From NCBI GenBank assembly GCA_033782935.1, contig JAWQEG010001225.1:501001-565000 (forward strand): a stretch of DNA of 64,000 nucleotides, in the 5' to 3' direction. Of the stretch, positions 1 through 11,600 are shown piece by piece. Made by a program: the position numbers and the translations under genes. The stretch comes from Petrolisthes cinctipes. Its lineage: Eukaryota > Arthropoda > Malacostraca > Decapoda > Porcellanidae. Each line of letters starts with the position of its first letter. The stretch's first letter is position 1. The notes beneath the pieces are model-generated. The model searched no databases. It had not been told where the DNA came from and was given only the letters and a program-made list of their open reading frames with translations.

Positions 1-360
1 CGTCACATGTAGACAGGCACGGCAGGCAGTTCACGTGTAAATAACTATATATTCCAGGCCGCCATCTACTGACCGGTCCTCACACACTGTACTGCACTCA
101 CTATGTGGCACGTCACGTGTAGCCAGGCACAGCAGGTAGTTTACGTGTAAATAACTAAATATTCAGGGCCCAGGCACGGCAGGCAGTTCACGTGTAAATA
201 ACTAAATATTTCAGGCCCAGACACGGCAGCCAGTTCACGTGTAAATTACTAAATATTCCAGGCCACCATTCACTGACCGGTCCTCACACACTGTACTGCA
301 CTCACTGTGTGTCACGTCCCGTGTAGCCAGGCACGGCAGGCAGTTTATGTGTAAATAACT

Positions 361-470
361 AAATATTCCAGGCCGCCATATACTGACCGGTCCTCACACA
401 CTGTACTGCACTCACTGTGTGGCATGTCACGTGTAGCCAGGCACGGCAGGCAGTTCACGTGTAAATAACT
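361..470 (+). repeat. representative 110-bp satellite monomer
   Basis: This is one full-length monomer, counted from AAATATTCC to the base before the next AAATATTCC. It holds an imperfect pair of GTGTAG/GTGTAA-flanked CACGTG hexamers 28 bp apart, the 8-bp palindrome GACCGGTC, two CCAGGC hexamers, and CACACA/TGTGTG arms that could pair across a 15-nt loop. The length, 110, is not a multiple of three, so reading frames shift at every monomer. This argues against any conserved tandem protein. Confidence 0.93.
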
Positions 471-580
471 AAATATTCCGGGCCGCCATCCACTGACCGG
501 TCCTCACACACTGTACTGCACTCACTTTGTGGCACGTCACGTGTAGCCAGGCACGGCAGGCAGTTCACGTTTAAATAACT

Positions 581-627
581 AAATATTCCAGGCCCAGGCA
601 CGGCAGCCAGTTCACGTGTAAATAACT
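581..627 (+). repeat. representative 47-bp short monomer
   Basis: This module lacks exactly 63 bp of the 110-bp monomer, from CGCCATCC through CACGTGTAG. The two CCAGGC hexamers that normally lie 69 bp apart become directly adjacent (CCAGGCCCAGGC). Most copies also carry GCAGCCAG where full monomers have GCAGGCAG, a shared marker that points to a common origin and later spread. Dozens of copies occur in both blocks, often following a full-length monomer. Confidence 0.9.
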
Positions 628-1114
628 AAATATTTCAGGCCGCCATCCACTGACCGGTCCTCACACACTGTACTGCACTCACTGTGTGGCACGTCACGTG
701 TAGCCAGGCACGGCAGGCAGTTCACGTGTAAATAACTAAATATTCCAGGGCGTCATCCACTGACCATTCCTCACGCACTGTACTGCACTCACTGTGTGTC
801 ACGTCACGTGTAGCCAGGCTCGGCAGGCAGTTCACATGTAAATAACTAAATATTTCAGGCCGCCATTCACTGACCATTCCTTACACACTGTACTGCACTT
901 ACTGTGTGGCACGTCACGTGTAGCCAGGCACGGCAGGCAGTTCACGTGTAAATAACTAAATATTCCAGGCCCAGGCACGGCAGCCAGTTCACGTGTAAAT
1001 TACTAAATATTCCAGGCCGCCATCCACTGACCGGTCCTCACACACTGTAGTGCACTCACTGTGTGGCACGTCACGTGTAGCCAGGCACGGCAGGCAGTTC
1101 ACATGTAAATAACT

Positions 1115-1252
1115 AAATATTCCAGGGCGCCATCCACTGACCATTCGTCATACACTGTACTGCACTCACTGTATGTCATGTCACGTGTAGCCAGGCAAGA
1201 CAGGTAATTAACGTTTAGCCAGGCAAGGCAGGCAGTTCATGTGTAAATAACT
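1115..1252 (+). repeat. representative 138-bp long monomer
   Basis: This monomer is 28 bp longer than standard. The extra piece repeats the AGCCAGGCAAGGCAGG segment, joined by AATTAACGTTT. In the standard monomer the two CACGTG hexamers are exactly 28 bp apart, so the insertion equals one extra copy of the inter-CACGTG segment, with the joining hexamer decayed to AACGTT. Further copies lie near 2.7, 4.9, 6.25, 11.0, 20.15, 31.9, 36.4, 39.1, 41.4, 42.4, 45.1, 47.1, 50.05, 52.8, 54.1, 56.7, 57.5, 59.9 and 60.9 kb. It is usually followed by a 108-bp monomer with CACACGAAACTGCACACTG. Confidence 0.88.
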
Positions 1253-3726
1253 AAATATTCCAGGCCGCCATTCGCTGACCGGTCCTCACACACGAAACTG
1301 CACACTGTGTGGCACGTCACGTGTAGCCAGGCACGGCAGGCAGTTCACGTGTAAATAACTAAATATTCCAGGCCGCCATCCACTGACCGGTCCTCACACA
1401 CTGTACTGCACTCACTATGTGGCACGTCATGTGTAGCCAGGCACAGCAGGCAGTTCACGTGTAAATAACTAAATATTCCGGGCCGCCATCTACTGACCGG
1501 TCCTCAAACACTGTAGTGCACTCACTGAGTGTCACGTCACGTGTAGCCAGGCACGGCAGGCAGTTCACGTGTAAATAACTAAATATTCCAGGGCACCATC
1601 CACTGACCGTTCCTCACACTCTGTACTGCACTCACTGTGTGGCATGTCACGTGTTGCCAGGCACGGCAGGCAGTTCACGTGTAAATAACTAAATATTCCA
1701 GGTTGCAATCCACTGACCGGTCCTCACACACTGTACTGCACTCACTGTGTGGCACGTCACGTGTAGCCAGGCACGGCAGGCAGTTCACGTGTAAATAACT
1801 AAATATTCCGGGCCGCCATCCACTGACCGGTCCTCACACACTGTACTGCACTCACTGTGTGGCACGTCACGTGTAGCCAGGCACGGCAGGCAGTTCACGT
1901 GGAAATAACTAAATATTCCAGGCCGCCATCCACTGATCGTTCCTCACACACTGTACTGCACTCACTGTGTGTCACGTCACGTGTAGCCAGGCTCGGCAGG
2001 CAGTTCACATGTAAATAACTAAATATTCCAGGCCCAGGCACAGCAGCCAGTTCACGTGTAAATAACTAAATATTCCAGGCCGATATCCACCGATCGGTCC
2101 TCACACACTGTACTGCACTCACTGTGTGGCACGTCACGTGTAGCCAGGCACAGCAGGCAGTTCACGTGTAAATAACTAAATATTCCAGGCCCAGGCACAG
2201 CAGCCAGTTCACGTGTAAATAACTAAATATTCCAGGCCGCCATCCACTGACCAGTCCTCACACACTGTACTGCACTCACTCTGTGGCGTGTCACGTGTAG
2301 CCAGGCACGGCAGGCAGTTCACGTGTAAATAACTAAATATTCCAGGCCGCTATCCACCGATCGGTCCTCACACACTGTACTGCACTCACTGTGTGGCACG
2401 TCACGTGTAGCCTGGCACAGCAGGCAGTTCACGTGTAAATAACTAAATATTCCAGGCCCAGGCACGGCAGCCAGTTCACGTGTAAATAACTAAATATTCC
2501 AGGGCGCCATCCACTGACCGGTCCTCACACACTGTAGTGCACTCACTGTGTGGCACGTCACGTGTAGCCAGGCACGGCAGGCAGTTCACATGTAAATAAC
2601 TAAATATTCCAGGGCGCCATCCACTGACCGTTCGTCACACTGTACTGCACTCACTGTATGTCATGTCACGTGTAGCCAGGCAAGGCAGGCAATTAACGTT
2701 TAGCCAGGCAAGGCAGGCAGTTCATGTGTAAATAAATAAATATTCCAGGCCGCCATTCGCTGACCGGTCCTCACACACGAAACTGCACACTGTGTGGCAC
2801 GTCACGTGTAGCCAGGCACGGCAGGCAGTTCACGTGTAAATAACTAAATATTCCGGGCCGCCATCCACTGACCGGTCCTCACACACTGTACTGCACTCAC
2901 TATGTGGCACGTCACGTGTAGCCAGGCACAGCAGGCAGTTCACGTGTAAATAACTAAATATTCCGGGCCGCCATCCACTGACCGGTCCTCACACACTGTA
3001 GTGCACTCACTGAGTGTCACGTCACGTGTAGCCAGGCACTGCAGGCAGTTCACGTGTAAATAACTAAATATTCCAGGGCACCATCCACTGACCGTTCCTC
3101 ACACTCTGTACTGCACTCACTGTGTGGCATGTCACGTGTAGCCAGGCACGGCAGGCAGTTCACGTGTAAATAACTAAATAATCCAGGTTGCAATCCACTG
3201 ACCGGTCCTCACACACTGTACTGCACTCACTGTGTGGCACGTCATGTGTAGCCAGGCACGGCGGCAGTTCACGTGTAAATAACTAAATATTCCGGGCCGC
3301 CATCCACTGACCGGTCCTCACACACTGTACTGCACTCACTGTGTGGCACGTCACGTGTAGCCAGGCACGGCAGGCAGTTCATGTGGAAATAACTAAATAT
3401 TCCAGGCCGCCATCCACTGATCGTTCCTCACACACTGTACTGCACTCACTGTGTGTCACGTCACGTGTAGCCTGGCTCGGCAGGCAGTTCACATGTAAAT
3501 AACTAAATATTCCAGGCCCAGGCACAGCAGCCAGTTCATGTGTAAATAACTAAATATTCCAGGCCGCTATCCACTGACCGGTCCTCACACACTGTACTGC
3601 ACTCACTCTGTGGCGCGTCACGTGTAGCCAGGCACAGCAGGCAGTTCACGTGTAAATAACTAAATATTCCGGGCCGCCATTCAATGACCTGGTCCTCACA
3701 CACTGTAGTGCACTCACTGTGTGGCA

Positions 3727-6700
3727 CGTCACATGTAGCCAGGCACGGCAGGCAGTTCACGTGTAAATAACTATATATTCCAGGCCGCCATCTACTGACC
3801 GGTCCTCACACACTGTACTGCACTCACTATGTGGCACGTCACGTGTAGCCAGGCACAGCAGGTAGTTTACGTGTAAATAACTAAATATTCAGGGCCCAGG
3901 CACGGCAGGCAGTTCACGTGTAAATAACTAAATATTTCAGGCCCAGACACGGCAGCCAGTTCACGTGTAAATTACTAAATATTCCAGGCCACCATTCACT
4001 GACCGGTCCTCACACACTGTACTGCACTCACTGTGTGTCACGTCCCGTGTAGCCAGGCACGGCAGGCAGTTTATGTGTAAATAACTAAATATTCCAGGCC
4101 GCCATATACTGACCGGTCCTCACACACTGTACTGCACTCACTGTGTGGCATGTCACGTGTAGCCAGGCACGGCAGGCAGTTCACGTGTAAATAACTAAAT
4201 ATTCCGGGCCGCCATCCACTGACCGGTCCTCACACACTGTACTGCACTCACTTTGTGGCACGTCACGTGTAGCCAGGCACGGCAGGCAGTTCACGTTTAA
4301 ATAACTAAATATTCCAGGCCCAGGCACGGCAGCCAGTTCACGTGTAAATAACTAAATATTTCAGGCCGCCATCCACTGACCGGTCCTCACACACTGTACT
4401 GCACTCACTGTGTGGCACGTCACGTGTAGCAGGCACGGCAGGCAGTTCACGTGTAAATAACTAAATATTCCAGGGCGTCATCCACTGACCATTCCTCACG
4501 CACTGTACTGCACTCACTGTGTGTCACGTCACGTGTAGCCAGGCTCGGCAGGCAGTTCACATGTAAATAACTAAATATTTCAGGCCGCCATTCACTGACC
4601 ATTCCTTACACACTGTACTGCACTTACTGTGTGGCACGTCACGTGTAGCCAGGCACGGCAGGCAGTTCACGTGTAAATAACTAAATATTCCAGGCCCAGG
4701 CACGGCAGCCAGTTCACGTGTAAATAACTAAATATTCCAGGCCGCCATCCACTGACCGGTCCTCACACACTGTAGTGCACTCACTGTGTGGCACGTCACG
4801 TGTAGCCAGGCACGGCAGGCAGTTCACATGTAAATAACTAAATATTCCAGGGCGCCATCCACTGACCATTCGTCATACACTGTACTGCACTCACTGTATG
4901 TCATGTCACGTGTAGCCAGGCAAGGCAGGTAATTAACGTTTAGCCAGGCAAGGCAGGCAGTTCATGTGTAAATAACTAAATATTCCAGGCCGCCATTCGC
5001 TGACCGGTCCTCACACACGAAACTGCACACTGTGTGGCACGTCACGTGTAGCCAGGCACGGCAGGCAGTTCACGTGTAAATAACTAAATATTCCAGGCCG
5101 CCATCCACTGACCGGTCCTCACACACTGTACTGCACTCACTATGTGGCACGTCATGTGTAGCCAGGCACAGCAGGCAGTTCACGTGTAAATAACTAAATA
5201 TTCCGGGCCGCCATCTACTGACCGGTCCTCACACACTGTAGTGCACTCACTGAGTGTCACGTCACGTGTAGCCAGGCACGGCAGGCAGTTCACGTGTAAA
5301 TAAGTAAATATTGCAGGGCACCATCCACTGACCATTCCTCACACTCTGTACTGCACTCACTGTGTGGCATGTCACGTGTTGCCAGGCACGGCAGGCAGTT
5401 CACGTGTAAATAACTAAATATTCCAGGTTGCAATCCACTGACCGGTCCTCACACACTGTACTGCACTCACTGTGTGGCACGTCACGTGTAGCCAGGCACG
5501 GCAGGCAGTTCACGTGTAAATAACTAAATATTCCGGGCCGCAATCCACTGACCGGTCCTCACACACTGTACTGCACTCACTGTGTGGCACGTCACGTGTA
5601 GCCAGGCACGGCAGGCAGTTCACGTGGAAATAACTAAATATTCCAGGCCGCCATCCACTGATCGTTCCTCACACACTGTACTGCACTCACTGTGTGTCAC
5701 GTCACGTGTAGCCAGGCTCGGCAGGCAGTTCACATGTAAATAACTAAATATTCCAGGCCCAGGCACAGCAGCCAGTTCATGTTTAAATAACTAAATATTC
5801 CAGGCCGCCATCCACTGACCGGTCCTCACACACTGTACTGCACTCACTCTGTGGCGTGTCACGTGTAGCCATGCACGGCAGGCAGTTCACGTGTAAATAA
5901 CTAAATATTCCAGGCCGCTATCCACCGATCGGTCCTCACACACTGTACTGCACTCACTGTGTGGCACGTCACGTGTAGCCAGGCACAGCAGGCAGTTCAC
6001 GTGTAAATAACTAAATATTCCAGGCCCAGGCACGGCAGCCAGTTCACGTGTAAATAACTAAATATTCCAGGGCGCCATCCACTGACCGGTCCTCACACAC
6101 TGTAGTGCACTCACTGTGTGGCACGTCACGTGTAGCCAGGCACGGCAGGCAGTTCACATGTAAATAACTAAATATTCCAGGGCGCCATCCACTGACCGTT
6201 CGTTATACACTGTACTGCACTCACTGTATGTCATGTCACGTGTAGCCAGGCAAGGCAGGCAATTAACGTTTAGCCAGGCAAGGCAGGCAGTTCATGTGTA
6301 AATAACTAAATATTCCAGGCCGCCATTCGCTGACCGGTCCTCACACACGAAACTGCACACTGTGTGGCACGTCACGTGTAGCCAGGCACGGCAGGCAGTT
6401 CACGTGTAAATAACTAAATATTCCAGGCCGCCATCCACTGACCGGTCCTCACACACTGTACTGCACTCACTTTGTGGCACGTCACGTGTAGCCAGGCACG
6501 GCAGGCAGTTCACGTGTAAATAACTAAATATTCCAGGCCGCCATTCACTGACCGGTCCTCACACACTGTACTGCACTTACTGTGTGGCACGTCACGTGTA
6601 GCCAGGCACGGCAGGCAGTTCACGTGTAAATAACTAAATATTCCAGGCCCAGGCACGGCAGCCAGTTCACGTGTAAATAACTAAATATTCCAGACCGCCA

Positions 6701-8661
6701 TCCACTGACCGGTCCTCACACACTGTAGTGCACTCACTGTGTGGCACATCACATGTAGCCAGGCACGGCAGGCAGTTCACGTGTAAATAACTATATATTC
6801 GAGGCCGCCATCTACTGACCGGTCCTCACACACTGTACTGCACTCACTATGTGGCACGTCACGTGTAGCCAGGCACAGCAGGTAGTTTACGTGTAAATAA
6901 CTAAATATTCCGGGCCCAGGCACGGCAGGCAGTTCACGTGTAAATAACTAAATATTTCAGGCCCAGGCACGGCAGCCAGTTCACGTGTAAATAACTAAAT
7001 ATTCCAGGCAGCCATCCACTGACCGGTCCTCACACACTGTACTGCACTCACTTTGTGGCACGTCACGTGTAGCCAGGCACGGCAGGCAGTTCACGTGTAA
7101 ATAACTAATTATTCCAGGCCGCCATTCACTGACCGGTCCTCACACACTGTACTGCACTTACTGTGTGGCACGTCACGTGTAGCCAGGCACGGCAGGCAGT
7201 TCACGTGTAAATAACTAAATATTCCAGGCCCAGGCACGGCAGCCAGTTCACGTGTAAATAACTAAATATTCCAGACCGCCATCCACTGACCGGTCCTCAC
7301 ACACTGTAGTGCACTCACTGTGTGGCACATCACATGTAGCCAGGCACGGCAGGCAGTTCACGTGTAAATAACTATATATTCGAGGCCGCCATCTACTGAC
7401 CGGTCCTCACACACTGTACTGCACTCACTATGTGGCACGTCACGTGTAGCCAGGCACAGCAGGTAGTTTACGTGTAAATAACTAAATATTCCGGGCCCAG
7501 GCACGGCAGGCAGTTCACGTGTAAATCCAGGCACGGCAGCCAGTTCACGTGTAAATTACTAAATATTCCAGGCCACCATTCACTGACCGGTCCTCACACA
7601 CTGTACTGCACTCACTGTGTGGCACGTCATGTGTAGCCAGGCAAGGCAGACAGTTCATGTGTAAATAACTAAATATTCCAGGCCGCCATATACTGACCGG
7701 TCCTCACACACTGTACTGCACTCACTGTGTGGCACGTCACGTGTAGCCAGGCACGGCAGGCAGTTCACGTGTAAATAACTAAATATTCCGGTCCGACATC
7801 CACTGACCGGTCCTCACACACTGTACTGCACTCACTATGTGGCACGTCACGTGTAGCCAGGCACAGCAGGCAGTTCACGTGTAAATAACTAAATATTCCG
7901 GGCCGCCATCCACTGACCGGTCCTCACACACTGTAGTGCACTCACTGAGTGTCACGTCACGTGTAGCCAGGCACTGCAGGCAGTTCACGTGTAAATAACT
8001 AAATATTCCAGGGCACCATCCACTGACCGTTCCTCACACTCTGTACTGCACTCACTGTGTGGCATGTCACGTGTAGCCAGGCACGGCAGGCAGTTCACGT
8101 GTAAATAACTAAATATTCCAGGTTGCAATCCACTGACCGGTCCTCACACACTGTACTGCACTCACTGTGTGGCACGTCACGTGTAGCCAGGCACGGCGGC
8201 AGTTCACGTGTAAATAACTAAATATTCCGGGCCGCCATCCACTGACCGGTCCTCACACACTGTACTGCACTCACTGTGTGGCACGTCACGTGTAGCCAGG
8301 CACGGCAGGCAGTTCATGTGGAAATAACTAAATATTCCAGGCCGCCATCCACTGATCGTTCCTCACACACTGTACTGCACTCACTGTGTGTCACGTCACG
8401 TGTAGCCTGGCTCGGCAGGCAGTTCACATGTAAATAACTAAATATTCCAGGCCCAGGCACAGCAGCCAGTTCATGTGTAAATAACTAAATATTCCAGGCC
8501 GCTATCCACTGACCGGTCCTCACACACTGTACTGCACTCACTCTGTGGCGCGTCACATGTAGCCAGGCACAGCAGGCAGTTCACGTGTAAATAACTAAAT
8601 ATTCCGGGCCGCCATTCAATGACCTGGTCCTCACACACTGTAGTGCACTCACTGTGTGGCA
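3727..8661. repeat. higher-order repeat unit, 4935 bp
   Basis: This second unit is delimited by the same CGTCACATGTAG/CTATATATTCC mark at 3727 and 8662. It is longer than the preceding unit because it contains extra monomers and an internal 581-bp tandem duplication. The terminal part (about 7.8-8.66 kb) matches the end of the first unit (about 2.85-3.73 kb) at an offset of about 4935. Confidence 0.75.
6396..7545. repeat. 581-bp tandem duplication inside the array
   Basis: Two adjacent copies run about 6396-6976 and 6977-7545, shown by CAGACCGCC at 6691 and 7272 and GGTAGTTT at about 6880 and 7461. They are nearly identical, so the duplication is young. The second copy ends with a 17-bp loss inside a short module: GTAAAT joins CCAGGCAC at about 7526. 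Confidence 0.82.
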
Positions 8662-11600
8662 CGTCACATGTAGCCAGGCACGGCAGGCAGTTCACGTGTA
8701 AATAACTATATATTCCAGGCCGCCATCTACTGACCGGTCCTCACACACTGTACTGCACTCACTATGTGGCACGTCACGTGTAGCCAGGCACAGCAGGTAG
8801 TTTACGTGTAAATAACTAAATATTCAGGGCCCAGGCACGGCAGGCAGTTCACGTGTAAATAACTAAATATTTCAGGCCCAGACACGGCAGCCAGTTCACG
8901 TGTAAATTACTAAATATTCCAGGCCACCATTCACTGACCGGTCCTCACACACTGTACTGCACTCACTGTGTGGCATGTCACGTGTAGCCAGGCACGGCAG
9001 GCAGTTCACGTGTAAATAACTAAATATTCCGGGCCGCCATCCACTGACCGGTCCTCACACACTGTACTGCACTCACTTTGTGGCACGTCACGTGTAGCCA
9101 GGCACGGCAGGCAGTTCACGTTTAAATAACTAAATATTCCAGGCCCAGGCACGGCAGCCAGTTCACGTGTAAATAACTAAATATTTCAGGCCGCCATCCA
9201 CTGACCGGTCCTCACACACTGTACTGCACTCACTGTGTGGCACGTCACGTGTAGCCAGGCACGGCAGGCAGTTCACGTGTAAATAACTAAATATTCCAGG
9301 GCGTCATCCACTGACCATTCCTCACGCACTGTACTGCACTCACTGTGTGTCACGTCACGTGTAGCCAGGCTCGGCAGGCAGTTCACATGTAAATAACTAA
9401 ATATTTCAGGCCGCCATTCACTGACCATTCCTTACACACTGTACTGCACTTACTGTGTGGCACGTCACGTGTAGCCAGGCACGGCAGGCAGTTCACGTGT
9501 AAATAACTAAATATTCCAGGCCCAGGCACGGCAGCCAGTTCACGTGTAAATAACTAAATATTCCAGGCCGCCATCCACTGACCGGTCCTCACACACTGTA
9601 GTGCACTCACTGTGTGGCACGTCACGTGTAGCCAGGCACGGCAGGCAGTTCACATGTAAATAACTAAATATTCCAGGGCGCCATCCACTGACCATTCGTC
9701 ATACACTGTACTGCACTCACTGTGTGTCACGTCACGTGTAGCCAGGCACGGCAGGCAGTTCACGTGTAAATAACTAAACTGACCGGTCCTCACACACTGT
9801 AGTGCACTCACTGTGTGTCACGTCATGTGTAACCAGGCACGGCAGGCAGTTCACGTGTAAATAACTAAATATTCCAGGCTGCCATCCACTGACCAGTCCT
9901 CACACACTGTACCGCACTCACTGTGTGGCATGTCACGTGTAGCCAGGCACGGCAGGCAGTTCACGTGTAAATAACTAAATATTCCAGGTTGCAATCCACT
10001 GACCGGTCCTCACACACTGTACTGCACTCACTTTGTGGCACGTCACGTGTAGCAAGCCACGGCAGGCAGTTCACGCGTAAATAAGTAAATATTCCAGGCC
10101 GCCATCCACTGACCAGTCCTCACACACTGTATTGCACTCACTGTGTGGCATGTCACGTGTAGCCAGGCACGGCAGGCAGTTCACGTGTAAATAACTATAT
10201 ATTCCAGGCCGCCTTCTACTGACCGGTCCTCACACACTGTACTGCACTCACTATGTGGCACGTCACGTGTAGCCAGGCACAGCAGGTAGTTTACGTGTAA
10301 ATAACTAAATATTCCGGGCCCAGGCACGGCAGGCAGTTCACGTGTAAATAACTAAATATTTCAGGCCCAGGCACGGCAGCCAGTTCACGTGTAAATTACT
10401 AAATATTCCAGGCCACCATTCACTGACCGGTCCTCACACACTGTACTGCACTCACTGTGTGGCACGTCACGTGTAGCCAGGCACGGCAGGCAGTTCATGT
10501 GGAAATAACTAAATATTCCAGGCCGCCATCCACTGATCGTTCCTCACACACTGTACTGCACTCACTGTGTGTCACGTCACGTGTAGCCAGGCTCGGCAGG
10601 CAGTTCACATGTAAATAACTAAATATTCCAGGCCCAGGCACAGCAGCCAGTTCATGTGTAAATAACTAAATATTCCAGGCCGCCATCCACTGACCGGTCC
10701 TCACACACTGTACTGCACTCACTCTGTGGCGTGTCACGTGTAGCCAGGCACGGCAGGCAGTTCACGTGTAAATAACTAAATATTCCAGGCCGCTATCCAC
10801 CGATCGGTCCTCACACACTGTACTGCACTCACTGTGTGGCACGTCACGTGTAGCCAGGCACAGCAGGCAGTTCACGTGTAAATAACTAAATATTCCAGGC
10901 CCAGGCACGGCAGCCAGTTCACGTGTAAATAACTAAATATTCCAGGGTGCCATCCACTGACCGGTCCTCACACACTGTAGTGCACTCACTGTGTGGCACG
11001 TCACGTGTAGCCAGGCAAGGCAGGCAATTAACGTTTAGCCAGGCAAGGCAGGCAGTTCATGTGTAAATAACTAAATATTCCAGGCCGCCATTCGCTGACC
11101 GGTCCTCACACACGAAACTGCACACTGTGTGGCACGTCACGTGTAGCCAGGCACGGCAGGCAGTTCACGTGTAAATACCTAAATATTCCAGGCCGCCATC
11201 CACTGACCGGTCCTCACACACTGTACTGCACTCACTTTGTGGCACGTCACGTGTAGCCAGGCACTGCAGGCAGTTCACGTGTAAATAACTAAATATTCCA
11301 GGCCGCCATTCACTGACCGGTCCTCACACACTGTACTGCACTTACTGTGTGGCACGTCACGTCTAGCCAGGCACGGCAGGCAGTTCACGTGTAAATAACT
11401 AAATATTCCAGGCCCAGGCACGGCAGCCAGTTCACGTGTAAATAACTAAATATTCCAGACCGCCATCCACTGACCGGTCCTCACACACTGTACTGCACTC
11501 ACTGTGTGGCACGTCACGTGTAGTAAGGCACGGCAGGCAGTTCACGTGTAAATAACTAAATATTCCAGGGCACCATCCACTGACCGTTCAAAACACTCTG

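Larger units (their letters stand above)
1..3726. repeat. higher-order repeat unit, 3726 bp
   Basis: The sequence at 1 (CGTCACATGTAG, then a CTATATATTCC monomer) recurs at 3727. Alignment by eye is collinear at offset 3726 over about the first 2 kb, with scattered substitutions and a 1-bp loss near 4429. The two copies diverge in module order after about 2.04 kb. It contains the marker GGTAGTTTACG followed by twin 47-bp modules at about 134-260. Confidence 0.8.

Noticed and set aside
361..470. CENP-B box in the satellite monomer
   Set aside because: I looked for the TTCG...CGGG pattern and found nothing resembling it; centromere function remains only a possibility.
3536..3760. Cysteine-rich 74-residue minus-strand open frame, repeated at 8471, 13159, 22293 and 30501
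   Set aside because: It lies wholly in satellite, spans about two monomers and recurs only where the same higher-order unit recurs. A 110-bp period shifts frame at each monomer, and most monomers carry stops, so this is a by-product of the repeat and not a gene family.
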